From an uncultured Lachnospiraceae bacterium (GTDB lineage: Bacteria; Bacillota; Clostridia; Lachnospirales; Lachnospiraceae), in contig CAJUJL010000008.1 of assembly GCA_910586725.1 (NCBI GenBank), forward strand, positions 13,868-77,867: a DNA stretch of 64,000 bases, given 5' to 3'. Below the pieces are notes generated by a model that was not told the DNA's origin, ran no database searches, and was given only the letters and a program-made list of their open reading frames with translations. The translations under genes and the position numbers were made by a program. This document shows positions 16,637-25,384 of this stretch, piece after piece; within the stretch, counting starts at the first letter, position 1; each line of letters opens with the position of its first letter.

Positions 16637-17615
16637 TATATATTATGGCGGTCGGGGATTATTGGATGATCCTACCTTATATGTTTTAAACAAGATGGAA
16701 GATGTTTTAAGCGAGCTGCGCGTAACGGTAGAAAGATTTAATATATTTGAGCATAAAAATGACATTTATACATTGCCGCATACGTTTAAAGACGCGGACG
16801 GCATCATTCTTGCCACTACGGTAGAATGGCTGGGCATAGGCGGGTATATGCAGCAGTTTCTGGACGCCTGCTGGCTGTATGGAGACAAGGATCTGATGAG
16901 TTCACTTTATATGCAGCCGATCGTTATGTCTACCACGTATGGTGAGCGTGAAGGCGCCGTAACGCTGGAGAATGCATGGGTAATTCTCGGCGGACAGCCG
17001 TGCAGCGGACTTTGCGGATATGTGGAAGATCTGGTTACGTTTGAACTGAATCAGGAATATACGCTGATTATTGAAAAGAAAGCGGAAGATTTATACCGTT
17101 CCATTTCCCAGAAAATCAAAGTTCTTCCAAGCAGCAATCAGGCGATTAAGCAGACTGTCCTGCGTACACAGTCCATGGATCTGACGCCGCAGGAGAGCGA
17201 GCAGTTATCCAAATACGTATCCGATGATACGTATGTGAAAAAGCAGAAGGAGGACATAGAGGAGCTGGCTTCTATGTTTAAAGGCATTTTGGGGAAAGGA
17301 AACGAAGAAGAGGAGCTCTATATCAAAGAATTTAAGAGCCACTTTACGCCGGTGGAAGGCTTTCAGGCCTCTTATTTGTTTATGATAGAGGGGAGAAAAC
17401 AGCCTCTGTTTTTAAATGTTATGGAAGATGAGCTGGAATGCTATTATGGAAATAAAGAGAATATCGGCGTATATGCAAAATTGAGCCCCGATGTCATGGA
17501 AAGCATTATAAAAGGCAGAATGACCTTCCAAAGGGCATTTATGACAGGGACCATGACAGCCAAAGGCAATTTTAAAACGCTTCGCATGTTAGATACGGTA
17601 TTTGATTTTGGTTAA
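16626..17615 (+). CDS. Flavodoxin-like/SCP2 two-domain protein
   Basis: A 329-residue cytoplasmic protein with two parts. Residues 1 to about 150 resemble a flavodoxin-type NAD(P)H:FMN reductase fold (INIYYGGRG, ADGIILATTVEWLGIGGYM, MSTTYGEREGA). Residues about 225 to 329 resemble an SCP2 sterol-carrier domain (FLNVMEDELECYYGNKEN, RMTFQRAFMTGTMTAKGNF, ending in LDTVFDFG). Such fusions occur in Clostridia with no known function. Start ATG 16626 follows GGAGGC. The gene ends tail to tail with the histidine kinase, the two stops overlapping in TTAA. Confidence 0.75.
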   Translation: MKINIYYGGRGLLDDPTLYVLNKMEDVLSELRVTVERFNIFEHKNDIYTLPHTFKDADGIILATTVEWLGIGGYMQQFLDACWLYGDKDLMSSLYMQPIVMSTTYGEREGAVTLENAWVILGGQPCSGLCGYVEDLVTFELNQEYTLIIEKKAEDLYRSISQKIKVLPSSNQAIKQTVLRTQSMDLTPQESEQLSKYVSDDTYVKKQKEDIEELASMFKGILGKGNEEEELYIKEFKSHFTPVEGFQASYLFMIEGRKQPLFLNVMEDELECYYGNKENIGVYAKLSPDVMESIIKGRMTFQRAFMTGTMTAKGNFKTLRMLDTVFDFG

Positions 17616-18265
17616 ACAGTTGTTTCGATGCATGGAAGACAAATATGGAAGGTACATCCGTCGTTTGCTCTTGATTCTACCGTGAGGCTGCCGTTGTGTG
17701 ATTCAATGATTTGTCTTGCGATTAAAAGGCCCAGGCCGGTTCCGTTTGGTTTTGTTGTTTCAAACGGAGTAAAAAGGTTCGGCAGATATTCCGGCGCCAT
17801 GCCGCCGCCAAAATCAATGAGATCCAGATGCAGACGGCCGTCTTTTTGGCAGCAGTGGAATAAAAGCTCTCCGGAACCGTCCATTGCTTCAAAAGAATTT
17901 TTGATCAGGTTAAACAGTGATCGTTTGAATTTGTGAGGGTCTATGTAAATTTCCGGCAGACAGGGTGCAAGCTCCAGTTGAAAGCTGAAATTATCGGACT
18001 TAAAAAGTTTGATACAGGAATGAATCAGCTCCGGAAAAAAGATTTCCGGAGAAACTTTTTGAAGCGTAAGGTCATTGCACAGGCGTGCCGTGGACAGTTC
18101 CATCAACATGTTTTTCAGGGCGGTGATTTCCTGCATGGAATCTTGCCAGTAAGGAAAAGACTTGATTTCCGGATGCCCTTTTTCAATAAGCTGGAGAGAG
18201 CTGCTGATAAATGTGATATTATTTTTTATTTCGTGAAAGATCTTCTCGTAATCCTCGTTTGTCAT
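17612..18265 (-). CDS. Small soluble sensor histidine kinase
   Basis: A 217-residue kinase without membrane segment or sensor domain. The H box is at the very N-terminus (FHEIKNN, His11). The ATPase domain follows: N box SLFNLIKNSFEAM, G1 box IDFGGGMAP, and G2 box TGLGLLIARQII. No response regulator lies nearby. The HEIKNN H-box and lack of sensor recall the short kinases of sporulation or metabolic relays, but this is inference. Start ATG follows AGGAGGC. Confidence 0.88.
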   Translation of the reverse strand: MTNEDYEKIFHEIKNNITFISSSLQLIEKGHPEIKSFPYWQDSMQEITALKNMLMELSTARLCNDLTLQKVSPEIFFPELIHSCIKLFKSDNFSFQLELAPCLPEIYIDPHKFKRSLFNLIKNSFEAMDGSGELLFHCCQKDGRLHLDLIDFGGGMAPEYLPNLFTPFETTKPNGTGLGLLIARQIIESHNGSLTVESRANDGCTFHICLPCIETTV

Positions 18266-18379
18266 GCGATTGCCTCCTATTTATCCCGCCAAGAGACTTG
18301 CAACTAGTTTAGCATTGAAAAAATTGTATTTCAATAATAATTATAGTACAAAATTCGACAGGAAAGGAAGAGGAACTGT

Positions 18380-18805
18380 ATGAAAGAAAATAATTGTATA
18401 TTTTGTAAACTGGCAAATGGCGTAATTTCGACAAATACGATTTATGAGGATGAGTTGTTTCGCGTCATTCTTGATGCCGCGCCGGCCGCGAAGGGACATG
18501 CGCTGATCATTCCCAAGGAGCATTACGCGGATTTGTATGAAATTGACGGGGAAATTGCAGCGAAGGCGATGAAGCTGGCGAAAAAACTTGCCATTCATAT
18601 GACAGAGACGCTGCATTGCGATGGGTTTAATTTGGTGCAGAATAATGGAGAGGTGGCAGGGCAGACCGTTTTTCATTTCCATCTTCATTTGATCCCGCGA
18701 TATAAGAATATGAAAAACAGTGATATTTTGCTTTGGAATCATGAAAACTTTACGGAAGATGAGATGAAGGAGATATGTAATGAGATAGCAAAGGGGCTGC
18801 ATTAA
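18380..18805 (+). CDS. HIT family nucleotide hydrolase
   Basis: A 141-residue histidine-triad protein of the HinT type, which hydrolyses adenosine 5'-phosphoramidates and related nucleotides. It shows the N-terminal CIFCKL (Cys pair, often zinc binding), the GHALIIPKEHYADL strand, and the catalytic triad FHFHLHLIPRY. Start ATG 18380 follows AGAGGAA. The gene is convergent with murG; the two stops overlap by four bases inside a shared hairpin. Confidence 0.93.
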   Translation: MKENNCIFCKLANGVISTNTIYEDELFRVILDAAPAAKGHALIIPKEHYADLYEIDGEIAAKAMKLAKKLAIHMTETLHCDGFNLVQNNGEVAGQTVFHFHLHLIPRYKNMKNSDILLWNHENFTEDEMKEICNEIAKGLH

Positions 18806-18818
18806 TGCAGCTCCTTTT
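18791..18818. terminator. Bidirectional terminator inside both stop regions of HIT gene and murG
   Basis: A 28-base near-perfect palindrome (AAGGGGCTGCATTAATGCAG then CTCCTTTT) ends in a T-run on the plus strand and begins with an A-run for the minus strand. Both genes end within it (overlap 18802-18805). Confidence 0.75.
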
Positions 18819-19866
18819 CAATGATTTGCAGAATTGTCCGGATGGAATCCATTTGACCGCTGCTGCTCATGTTGTGCAGATAGACGTCTTTCTGGCCGGA
18901 CACGGCGTCAATAGCGGCCAGTAAAGTGGAGGCGGTCAGGTTTTCTTCTTCAATTACATAGGAAAATCCCTGTTTTTCAAATGATTTGGCGTTTAAAATC
19001 TGGTCTCCCCGGCTGGCTTTTGCAGAAAGCGGAATTAATATATTAGGTTTGCGGAGTGCAAGCAGTTCGCAGATGGCATTGGCTCCCGCGCGGGAAATAA
19101 CAATATCGGCAAGCGCAAACATATCTTTTAACTGCTGGCTGATGTATTCGAACTGTGCATAACCTTTTGTGTGAAGCAGATGATTGTCAAGATTTCCTTT
19201 GCCGCACAGATGGATGATTTGAAAATCCTTTAAAAGAACAGGAAGCTGCGCGCGGATTGCGTCATTTATGACTTTGGATCCGCTGCTGCCGCCGACGATT
19301 AAAAGCACCGGCTTTTTTGTTTCAAAGCGGCAGTAGGCCCGCGCATTTTCCGGATTGCCGGATAATAGCTCCTGGCGTATCGGGGATCCGGTCAGTACGG
19401 CTTTTTCTTTTGGAAGGTATTTTAAAGTTTCCGGAAAGTTGCAGCATACTTTTCTGGCGGAAGGAATTGCGATTTTATTGGCAAGCCCGGGCGTAATGTC
19501 GGATTCGTGTATAATGACCGGAATATGGCGGAGTTTTGCCGCTAAAACAACAGGCACCGATACGAAACCGCCTTTGGAAAATACGATGTCCGGTTTCAGT
19601 CTGCGCAAAAGGCGAAGAGCCTGCCCAAATCCTTTCATTACTTTAAATGGATCGGAGAGATTCTTTAAATCCAGGTATCTGCGGAGCTTACCTGAGGAAA
19701 TGCCATAATAAGAAATATTTTCGGCTTCAATCAGATCTTTTTCAATTCCGTTATAAGAGCCGATATAACTTATATCGAAACCATTTTGAGAGAGGCCGGG
19801 CAGAAGAGCGATATTAGGTGTAACATGGCCGGCGGTGCCTCCGCCGGTTAAAACAATTTTTTTCAT
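18802..19866 (-). CDS. murG: MurG, UDP-GlcNAc transferase of peptidoglycan synthesis
   Basis: Transfers GlcNAc from UDP-GlcNAc to lipid I, forming lipid II on the inner face of the membrane. The 354-residue protein has the N-terminal Gly-rich loop (TGGGTAGHVTPNIAL), the KPDIVFSKGGFVSVPV segment, the HESDITPG motif, and the C-terminal domain with LIVGGSSGSKVIN and SRAGANAICELLALRKPNI. Length is normal. It is isolated from other cell-wall genes here and is transcribed alone from the minus strand. Confidence 0.95.
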   Translation of the reverse strand: MKKIVLTGGGTAGHVTPNIALLPGLSQNGFDISYIGSYNGIEKDLIEAENISYYGISSGKLRRYLDLKNLSDPFKVMKGFGQALRLLRRLKPDIVFSKGGFVSVPVVLAAKLRHIPVIIHESDITPGLANKIAIPSARKVCCNFPETLKYLPKEKAVLTGSPIRQELLSGNPENARAYCRFETKKPVLLIVGGSSGSKVINDAIRAQLPVLLKDFQIIHLCGKGNLDNHLLHTKGYAQFEYISQQLKDMFALADIVISRAGANAICELLALRKPNILIPLSAKASRGDQILNAKSFEKQGFSYVIEEENLTASTLLAAIDAVSGQKDVYLHNMSSSGQMDSIRTILQIIEKELH

Positions 19867-20013
19867 AGTGGAATACCTGTTTCCTTTCTTGCTGATAATT
19901 AACTATATTATACTCCCGCTTCAAAATGTCAAGAAAAGACTTGTAAAATTCAAAAGATACACTAATAATTTATCTATGATAAGGGGAAGCCTTAGAAGGA
20001 GAGACGCAGATCT

Positions 20014-21300
20014 ATGCGGGGAAAATATTATAGATATTTATTTGAAAATCTGGATGGCGGCCTGATTTATACCGGCAGCATTTATGATAAAGAATGGCAG
20101 AAAACCACGAATTTGGTATATATGTCAGGAGGCCGCTACAGAAACACAACACAAAACAGAATAAAAGTATTTTATGAGGAAGAAGTAAGCATTCCGAATG
20201 TGATAGATATTTTAGTTGTAGGTTCTTATAGTGCAAAATATGTGAATAAGCTAATTGATATTGTAAGGAACTGTGAAATTAAAATGATCATCCTGCCGTA
20301 TCTGGCGCCGATTCAGAGGCTGGTTCTGGTAGAAGAGATGAAAGGCGGAGCGATTGCAGGAAAAGAGGCGGTTCGTTTTCTGCAGGATCCATTTCAGTTT
20401 TTGAAAAAATACGGAATAGAAAAAATTTATTTTTTGTATGGGAACGGTCCGGCAGTGAATCGGGATCCGGAGGAACTGGATAGCCGGTTTTGCTTTGAAC
20501 AGACGGAAGAGAAGCTGCTTTGCCTGATACGGGACATGGAAGGCTATGCCATTCCGGCAGTGAAAGCCGGTTATTTCGTAGAAAACGGTTTTCTGTTCTA
20601 TTTTGGCATGTATGGACTGGATATACAGGTCTTATCTGATTTTACAAAAGAGTATTTCAGTAATCTGGAGAATATTCATGAAATATCAGAAAATGTCAGT
20701 GAGGATTACACCAGTCAGATGAAACGGCTGCTTCAGGAATATATGCGCAAATTCGGAAATTCTCCCGTGACAACAGTCACCATGTTTGAAAGTCCTCTGT
20801 ATGCGTCGGCGCAGGAAAACAGCTGCTTTATGACAGAGAAAGAGTTTAGCAGGAAAAAGGGCGGCGAAGCGTGGGAAAGGTGTACGAGGGAAGAACGCTG
20901 CGCCTGTGTAATAAGCTGTTCTCATAGAAAAGATCATGATATGATGCGGCGTTATAAAGGAAATGCGAAGAATGTCCGGTTTGGCGTGTTTATGCTTGGA
21001 AACGCAAATCTGAACCGATATTTGCCGGAAATATTAACACGATTTTCAAAAGTGCTTTCGAGAATACGGGGGATCAGCGTTCCCAATTGCGGAAACGGCG
21101 AAGACTGGAATCATCAGATTTTAGAGTTTTTGAGAACAAAGGACAGGATTTATTGGATTTGCAGCAAACACGATATGACTTCGGCGGGAGTGGTCAGTGA
21201 TATTGTGCTTTCTTCATCAAATAACCGATTTCTATCGGTAGATGAAAGATGGGGATGCTGCATCTCCGGCTATATTATTCCAAAAGAAGATATGGATTGA
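20014..21300 (+). CDS. Degenerate metallo-beta-lactamase-fold protein (probable pseudoenzyme)
   Basis: A 428-residue soluble protein. Its order of segments follows ComEC-type MBL proteins: LVVGSYSAKYVNKLIDIV where HxDxDHxxG is expected, then IILPYLAPIQRLVLV, a GIEKIYFLYGNG strand, FGVFMLGNANL where GD(A/L)xL is expected, and ISVPNCGNGEDWN where PHHGS...N is expected. Every usual metal ligand seems replaced, so it is probably not a hydrolase. A Cys-rich patch (ERCTREERCACVISCSHRKD, about 290 to 310) lies in an insert. Start ATG follows AGAAGGAGA. Role unknown; the fold assignment is by motif alignment by eye. Confidence 0.55.
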   Translation: MRGKYYRYLFENLDGGLIYTGSIYDKEWQKTTNLVYMSGGRYRNTTQNRIKVFYEEEVSIPNVIDILVVGSYSAKYVNKLIDIVRNCEIKMIILPYLAPIQRLVLVEEMKGGAIAGKEAVRFLQDPFQFLKKYGIEKIYFLYGNGPAVNRDPEELDSRFCFEQTEEKLLCLIRDMEGYAIPAVKAGYFVENGFLFYFGMYGLDIQVLSDFTKEYFSNLENIHEISENVSEDYTSQMKRLLQEYMRKFGNSPVTTVTMFESPLYASAQENSCFMTEKEFSRKKGGEAWERCTREERCACVISCSHRKDHDMMRRYKGNAKNVRFGVFMLGNANLNRYLPEILTRFSKVLSRIRGISVPNCGNGEDWNHQILEFLRTKDRIYWICSKHDMTSAGVVSDIVLSSSNNRFLSVDERWGCCISGYIIPKEDMD

Positions 21301-21403
21301 CAGAAATCGTGCCCTATGTCAAAACTTGCGGCGAAAACATGGCATCAGCCTCTTTTCTTGTCCTTCATTTTTTCTTATAATAAGAAAAAAAGGAGGCAGA
21401 GCT

Positions 21404-21733
21404 ATGCTGGATCAAATTATGCTGTACGTAAGAGAAAATACGATGGTTACCGCAATGGCAGCGGGCGTTTCCATCTTATTTTTGCTGCTTTTAGTCTTGC
21501 TTCAGGTTACAAGAACAAGACGGGAAGTACATAAAATCTGTAAGAGAATCCGTAAATATTTTGATGTGGTTTTTACAGAGGAAGAACCAATCGCGGAGCC
21601 TGTAAAGGAAGCGGCGCAAGAGGTTCAAATACCTGTGTATAAAACGCAGGAGGAACTGCAGAAAGAGCAGGAGGAGCAAAAGAAGGCAGAGGATGCCAGG
21701 CTATTAATGGAGGTGATTTCAGAGGTTTTTTAA
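21404..21733 (+). CDS. Small single-pass membrane protein with acidic coiled tail
   Basis: A 109-residue protein of unknown function. One membrane helix (about residues 15 to 35, VTAMAAGVSILFLLLLVLLQ) is followed by a basic stretch (RTRREVHKICKRIRKYF) and a Glu/Gln-rich helical tail probably in the cytoplasm (EELQKEQEEQKKAED). ATG 21404 follows AAGGAGGC; the longer frame upstream overlaps the previous gene and lacks a ribosome site. It stands alone before pgi. Confidence 0.7.
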   Translation: MLDQIMLYVRENTMVTAMAAGVSILFLLLLVLLQVTRTRREVHKICKRIRKYFDVVFTEEEPIAEPVKEAAQEVQIPVYKTQEELQKEQEEQKKAEDARLLMEVISEVF

Positions 21734-21744
21734 AGATGAGGCTC

Positions 21745-21773
21745 TTGAACATTATGGAAGTGTTTGTTAAAAT
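21745..21773 (+). promoter_or_regulatory. Candidate pgi promoter
   Basis: TTGAAC (21745-21750), 17-base spacer, TAAAAT (21768-21773), 60 bases ahead of the chosen pgi start. Confidence 0.5.
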
Positions 21774-21832
21774 GAGGTTTGATATAAATCATCTACAGAA
21801 ATATTAATTTCATGGACAAAGGAGCGTATGAT

Positions 21833-23179
21833 ATGAGTAAAGTTACATTGGATTATTCAAAAGCGGCAGGATTTATCAGCGAAGAGGAAATCGGTTATAT
21901 GAGTAAGCTGGCAGAGGATGCCAAAAATCAGCTTGTTTCCAAAACCGGAGCAGGAAATGATTTCCTGGGCTGGGTGGATCTTCCGGTGGAGTATGACAAA
22001 GAAGAGTTTGAAAGAATCAAGAAAGCAGCGCAGAAAATTCAGTCTGATTCGGAAGTTCTGATTGTAATCGGAATCGGAGGCTCTTATCTGGGGGCGAGAG
22101 CCGCAATTGAATTTTTAAGACACGGATTTTATAACAATGTTTCCAAAGAAATCAGAAAGACGCCGGAAATTTATTATGCGGGAAACAATATCAGCGGGGC
22201 TTATATCGAAGGGCTTTTGGACGTTGTCGGCGACAGGGATTTTTCCATCAATGTAATTTCAAAGTCGGGAACCACAACGGAACCGGCGATTGCGTTTCGT
22301 GTGTTCAAGAAGAAGATAGAAGAGAAATACGGCAAGGAAGAGGCGGCAAAGCGCATATATGCAACGACAGACAAAGCAAGAGGAGCGCTTAAGAAGCTGG
22401 CAGCGGAAGAAGGTTATGAAACGTTTGTTGTTCCGGATGACATTGGAGGACGTTTTTCTGTCCTTACAGCTGTGGGGCTGCTGCCGATCGCGGTCAGCGG
22501 CGCAGATTTGGATCAGTTGATGGCCGGAGCGGCAGAGGGCAGAAAACTGGCTTTAGAACAGAAATTTGAGGATAACGACGCGTTAAAATATGCGGCGATC
22601 CGTAATGTTTTGTTAAGAAAAGGAAAAACAATTGAAGTCCTGGCCAATTACGAGCCGTGTTTCCACTTTGTTGCGGAATGGTGGAAACAATTATACGGAG
22701 AAAGCGAAGGCAAGGATCAAAAGGGTATTTTTCCGGCGTCGGTGGATCTTACAACCGATCTGCATTCGATGGGACAGTTTATACAGGACGGCGCCAGAAT
22801 CTTGTTTGAAACCGTTATGAATATAGAAGAAGCCAGAGGAAATGTTGTTATTGAAGAAGAAGCGGCGGATTTGGACGGCTTGAATTATCTTGCCGGAAAA
22901 GACATGGATTTTGTCAATAAAAATGCCATGAATGGAACCATTCTTGCGCATACCGATGGCAGCGTGCCGAATCTTGTGTTAAATGTTCCCAAACAAAATG
23001 AATTTTATCTGGGCGAATTATTCTATTTCTTTGAATTTGCGGTAGGCGTCAGCGGATATTTGTTAGGCGTGAATCCGTTTAACCAGCCGGGAGTGGAAAG
23101 CTATAAGAAAAATATGTTTGCCCTGCTTGGAAAACCGGGATATGAAGTTCAGAGGGAAGAATTGTTAAAAAGGCTTTAA
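21833..23179 (+). CDS. pgi: Glucose-6-phosphate isomerase
   Basis: Interconverts glucose-6-phosphate and fructose-6-phosphate in glycolysis. The 448-residue length fits the short Firmicute form. Visible motifs: VLIVIGIGGSYLGARAAIEF, the phosphate-binding SKSGTTTEPAIAF, DDIGGRFSVLTAVGLLPIA (PGI signature), and the C-terminal GVNPFNQPGVESYKKNMF with the catalytic lysine. I choose ATG 21833 because AAAGGAGCG precedes it; ATG 21812 would add seven residues without a site. Confidence 0.97.
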   Translation: MSKVTLDYSKAAGFISEEEIGYMSKLAEDAKNQLVSKTGAGNDFLGWVDLPVEYDKEEFERIKKAAQKIQSDSEVLIVIGIGGSYLGARAAIEFLRHGFYNNVSKEIRKTPEIYYAGNNISGAYIEGLLDVVGDRDFSINVISKSGTTTEPAIAFRVFKKKIEEKYGKEEAAKRIYATTDKARGALKKLAAEEGYETFVVPDDIGGRFSVLTAVGLLPIAVSGADLDQLMAGAAEGRKLALEQKFEDNDALKYAAIRNVLLRKGKTIEVLANYEPCFHFVAEWWKQLYGESEGKDQKGIFPASVDLTTDLHSMGQFIQDGARILFETVMNIEEARGNVVIEEEAADLDGLNYLAGKDMDFVNKNAMNGTILAHTDGSVPNLVLNVPKQNEFYLGELFYFFEFAVGVSGYLLGVNPFNQPGVESYKKNMFALLGKPGYEVQREELLKRL

Positions 23180-23213
23180 AAGCCCTTTGGTATGCTCTGG
23201 TTTTTAAAATATT

Positions 23214-23242
23214 TTGACAATTATTTAGCGCTGTGCTATACT
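23214..23242 (+). promoter_or_regulatory. Strong veg promoter
   Basis: TTGACA (23214-23219), exactly 17 bases, TATACT (23237-23242), 62 bases ahead of veg. The Bacillus veg promoter is one of the strongest known sigma-A promoters, and this one is also near consensus. Confidence 0.85.
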
Positions 23243-23304
23243 AAAACGGTTAGATAACCAGACAACTCATGCGATAGCAGCCACAGTAAAAGGGAGGAAT
23301 TAGA

Positions 23305-23547
23305 ATGCAGCAGGTAGATATTCATAAAGTTCGTGCATCTGTACACCAACAGTGTGGAAGCAAGGTAATGATTCAACTGGATCGCGGAAGGAACAAAATT
23401 GATGTTCAACAGGGTGTGATACAAAATGCATATCCCAGCGTATTTACCATATTAGTGGAAGATGACAATACTGGTAATCCACCGCAATTATTATCGTTTA
23501 GTTACACAGACATTATCACCAGGGAAATACGAATGAAACTTTGTTAA
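23305..23547 (+). CDS. veg: Veg family protein
   Basis: An 80-residue protein of the Veg family, widespread in Firmicutes and linked in Bacillus to biofilm regulation. It has the family's order: a short basic helix (IHKVRASVHQQCGSKVMIQL), a strand with RGRNKIDVQQGVI, YPSVFTILVED, and LLSFSYTDIITREIRM. The start follows GGGAGGAATTAG. It is followed by a hairpin overlapping the next gene's ribosome site. Confidence 0.93.
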   Translation: MQQVDIHKVRASVHQQCGSKVMIQLDRGRNKIDVQQGVIQNAYPSVFTILVEDDNTGNPPQLLSFSYTDIITREIRMKLC

Positions 23548-23608
23548 TAGAAGGAATCTCCTCCGGGCAGCCCGGTATGCCATCCGGCAATAATTAAGGC
23601 ATAAAACT

Positions 23609-23655
23609 CCTTCGTTCTGAATAAGATAGAACAAATTCAGAACGGAGGATTTTTT
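23609..23655 (+). terminator. Terminator-like hairpin overlapping the ribosome site of the next gene
   Basis: Arms CCTTCGTTCTGAAT (23609-23622) and ATTCAGAACGGAGG (23635-23648) pair at 13 of 14 positions, followed by A and seven T. The 3' arm contains ACGGAGG, the only ribosome site for the GTG start at 23657. The structure would end veg transcripts and, in read-through RNA, hide the ribosome site. Confidence 0.8.
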
Positions 23656-23656
23656 T

Positions 23657-25216
23657 GTGGAATTAGAAAGACAGATTTTGCACAAGAATATGGAAGTTGG
23701 CCGGGCATTCAGCCAGATAACGCTGGATGATGATTATAATCTGCCGGATTTTAAGCCGGACTTGACAAAAGTGATCAGGGAGAAAGGAGAAATCCGCTTT
23801 GATGAGATTCATGTAAATAACGGCCATGTATGGTTCAAGGGAATCCTGATGTTTGACATTTTATACCGGACGGATTTGGACGGCAAGAAAATCAACTGCC
23901 TGACCGGAGAAATTCCTTTTCAGGAAAGCCTTAGCGTCGACGGCGCGCAGGAACTGGATCCGGTAAAAATGGAAGGAAAGATCGAGGATATTTCTGTCAG
24001 TGTGATTAATTCAAGGAAGCTTAGCATTCGTTCACTTGCAGAGTTTCGGGCAGAGGTGGAAAAACCGCAGGAAACGCCTGTTTTGACGGGGATAAAAGAA
24101 GAGACGGGCTGTGAAGTGGAAACGGAACAAATGGAAGTTTTGGAGCTGATAACGGACAAAAAAGATAATTTAAGAATCCGAAAAGAAATTTCACTTTCTT
24201 CCAATAAGCCCAATATGGATGAAATTCTCTGGAGCAGCGTAGAACTGCGCGGCATTAACAGCCATATGAGAAACGGTGAAATTGATGTGAACGGAGAAGC
24301 CCTGATTTATGTGCTTTATTCCGGAGCAGAGGAAGAAGACCGGCTGCAATGGTTTGAGACGACGGTCCCGATCAAAGGGAGCGTGGAGTGCAACACTTGT
24401 GAGGAATCGCAGATATACCGAATATCCGCAAATCTGGCTCAGGCGGACCTTGAAATTATGCCGGACGAGGATGGAGAGGAAAGAAATATTCTGCTTGAAA
24501 TGGCAATCAACTTATCTATTTGCCTCTGGAAAGAAGAGGCGATAGAGATGGTTTCGGATATTTATGCGCTCGACAGGCAGGTGGCTCCGAAATTTGAAGA
24601 AGCGTGTTTTGAAAAGCTTTTAGTTAAAAATGACGCAAAATGCCGCATTGCGGATAAAATCGAACTGGATGAGGCGCAGGAAGACATTCTGCAGATTTGC
24701 GTCAATGAAGAAAAACTGGCAATTGAACAGACGACCGTGACGGAAGAAGGCATACTTGCAGAGGGAATTTTGACGGTTGAGGTTTTGTATATGACGAATG
24801 ACGAATCTATGCCCATCAGCTCTGCAAAGGCATTTATTCCGTTTTCCCAGACGATTGAGATGCCCAGGGCGCAGGGAGAAGTGAAAATCTGGTTAGACGG
24901 AGGCATTGACCAGGTGACAACGGTACTATCCGACAGCAGGACAATTGATGTCAAGGCGGTAATCAGCTTAAACCTTTTGGTATTTGAACAGCAGCAAAGG
25001 CAGATGATTACGGAAATCGAAGAAGCCGATCTGGACCTGAATGCGCTGCAGCAAAGCCCGGGCATTGTCGGATATATTGTGCGGGAAGGCGACCGGCTGT
25101 TCGGCATTGCAAAAGAGCATCATACAACAATTGACAACCTGGTGGAAACGAATCATTTGACCGGTACATTTGTAAAACCGGGAGAAAAGCTTTTGATTAT
25201 AAAAACAGTGGGATAA
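23657..25216 (+). CDS. SipL-like spore protein (SPOCS/DUF3794 domains plus LysM)
   Basis: In C. difficile, SipL binds SpoIVA and attaches the spore coat. This 519-residue protein has the same plan and length: an N-terminal domain, a middle DUF3794/SPOCS domain and another towards 300 to 450 (repeated themes VWFKGILMFDILYRTD, NGEALIYVLYSGAEEEDRL, EGILTVEVLYMTNDES), and a C-terminal LysM domain (GYIVREGDRLFGIAKEHHTT to GEKLLIIKT). No signal peptide, as expected for a mother-cell protein. GTG 23657 is preceded by ACGGAGG. SipL orthology rather than general DUF3794 membership is inferred. Confidence 0.8.
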   Translation: MELERQILHKNMEVGRAFSQITLDDDYNLPDFKPDLTKVIREKGEIRFDEIHVNNGHVWFKGILMFDILYRTDLDGKKINCLTGEIPFQESLSVDGAQELDPVKMEGKIEDISVSVINSRKLSIRSLAEFRAEVEKPQETPVLTGIKEETGCEVETEQMEVLELITDKKDNLRIRKEISLSSNKPNMDEILWSSVELRGINSHMRNGEIDVNGEALIYVLYSGAEEEDRLQWFETTVPIKGSVECNTCEESQIYRISANLAQADLEIMPDEDGEERNILLEMAINLSICLWKEEAIEMVSDIYALDRQVAPKFEEACFEKLLVKNDAKCRIADKIELDEAQEDILQICVNEEKLAIEQTTVTEEGILAEGILTVEVLYMTNDESMPISSAKAFIPFSQTIEMPRAQGEVKIWLDGGIDQVTTVLSDSRTIDVKAVISLNLLVFEQQQRQMITEIEEADLDLNALQQSPGIVGYIVREGDRLFGIAKEHHTTIDNLVETNHLTGTFVKPGEKLLIIKTVG

Positions 25217-25384
25217 TATTTTTTCGCACAACGCCAAATCCAAGCCCATACAGAGGGGGTTTGGATTTCGTTGTTTCGGAAAAGATTTCCGTTCGCGTTA
25301 TCTTTTTAAAGTTACTTGTAGAATTGAAATTGCAATGCTATAATGGTACAGACAACCTTTCCAAATAGAAGAAGGAGGAAGAGC

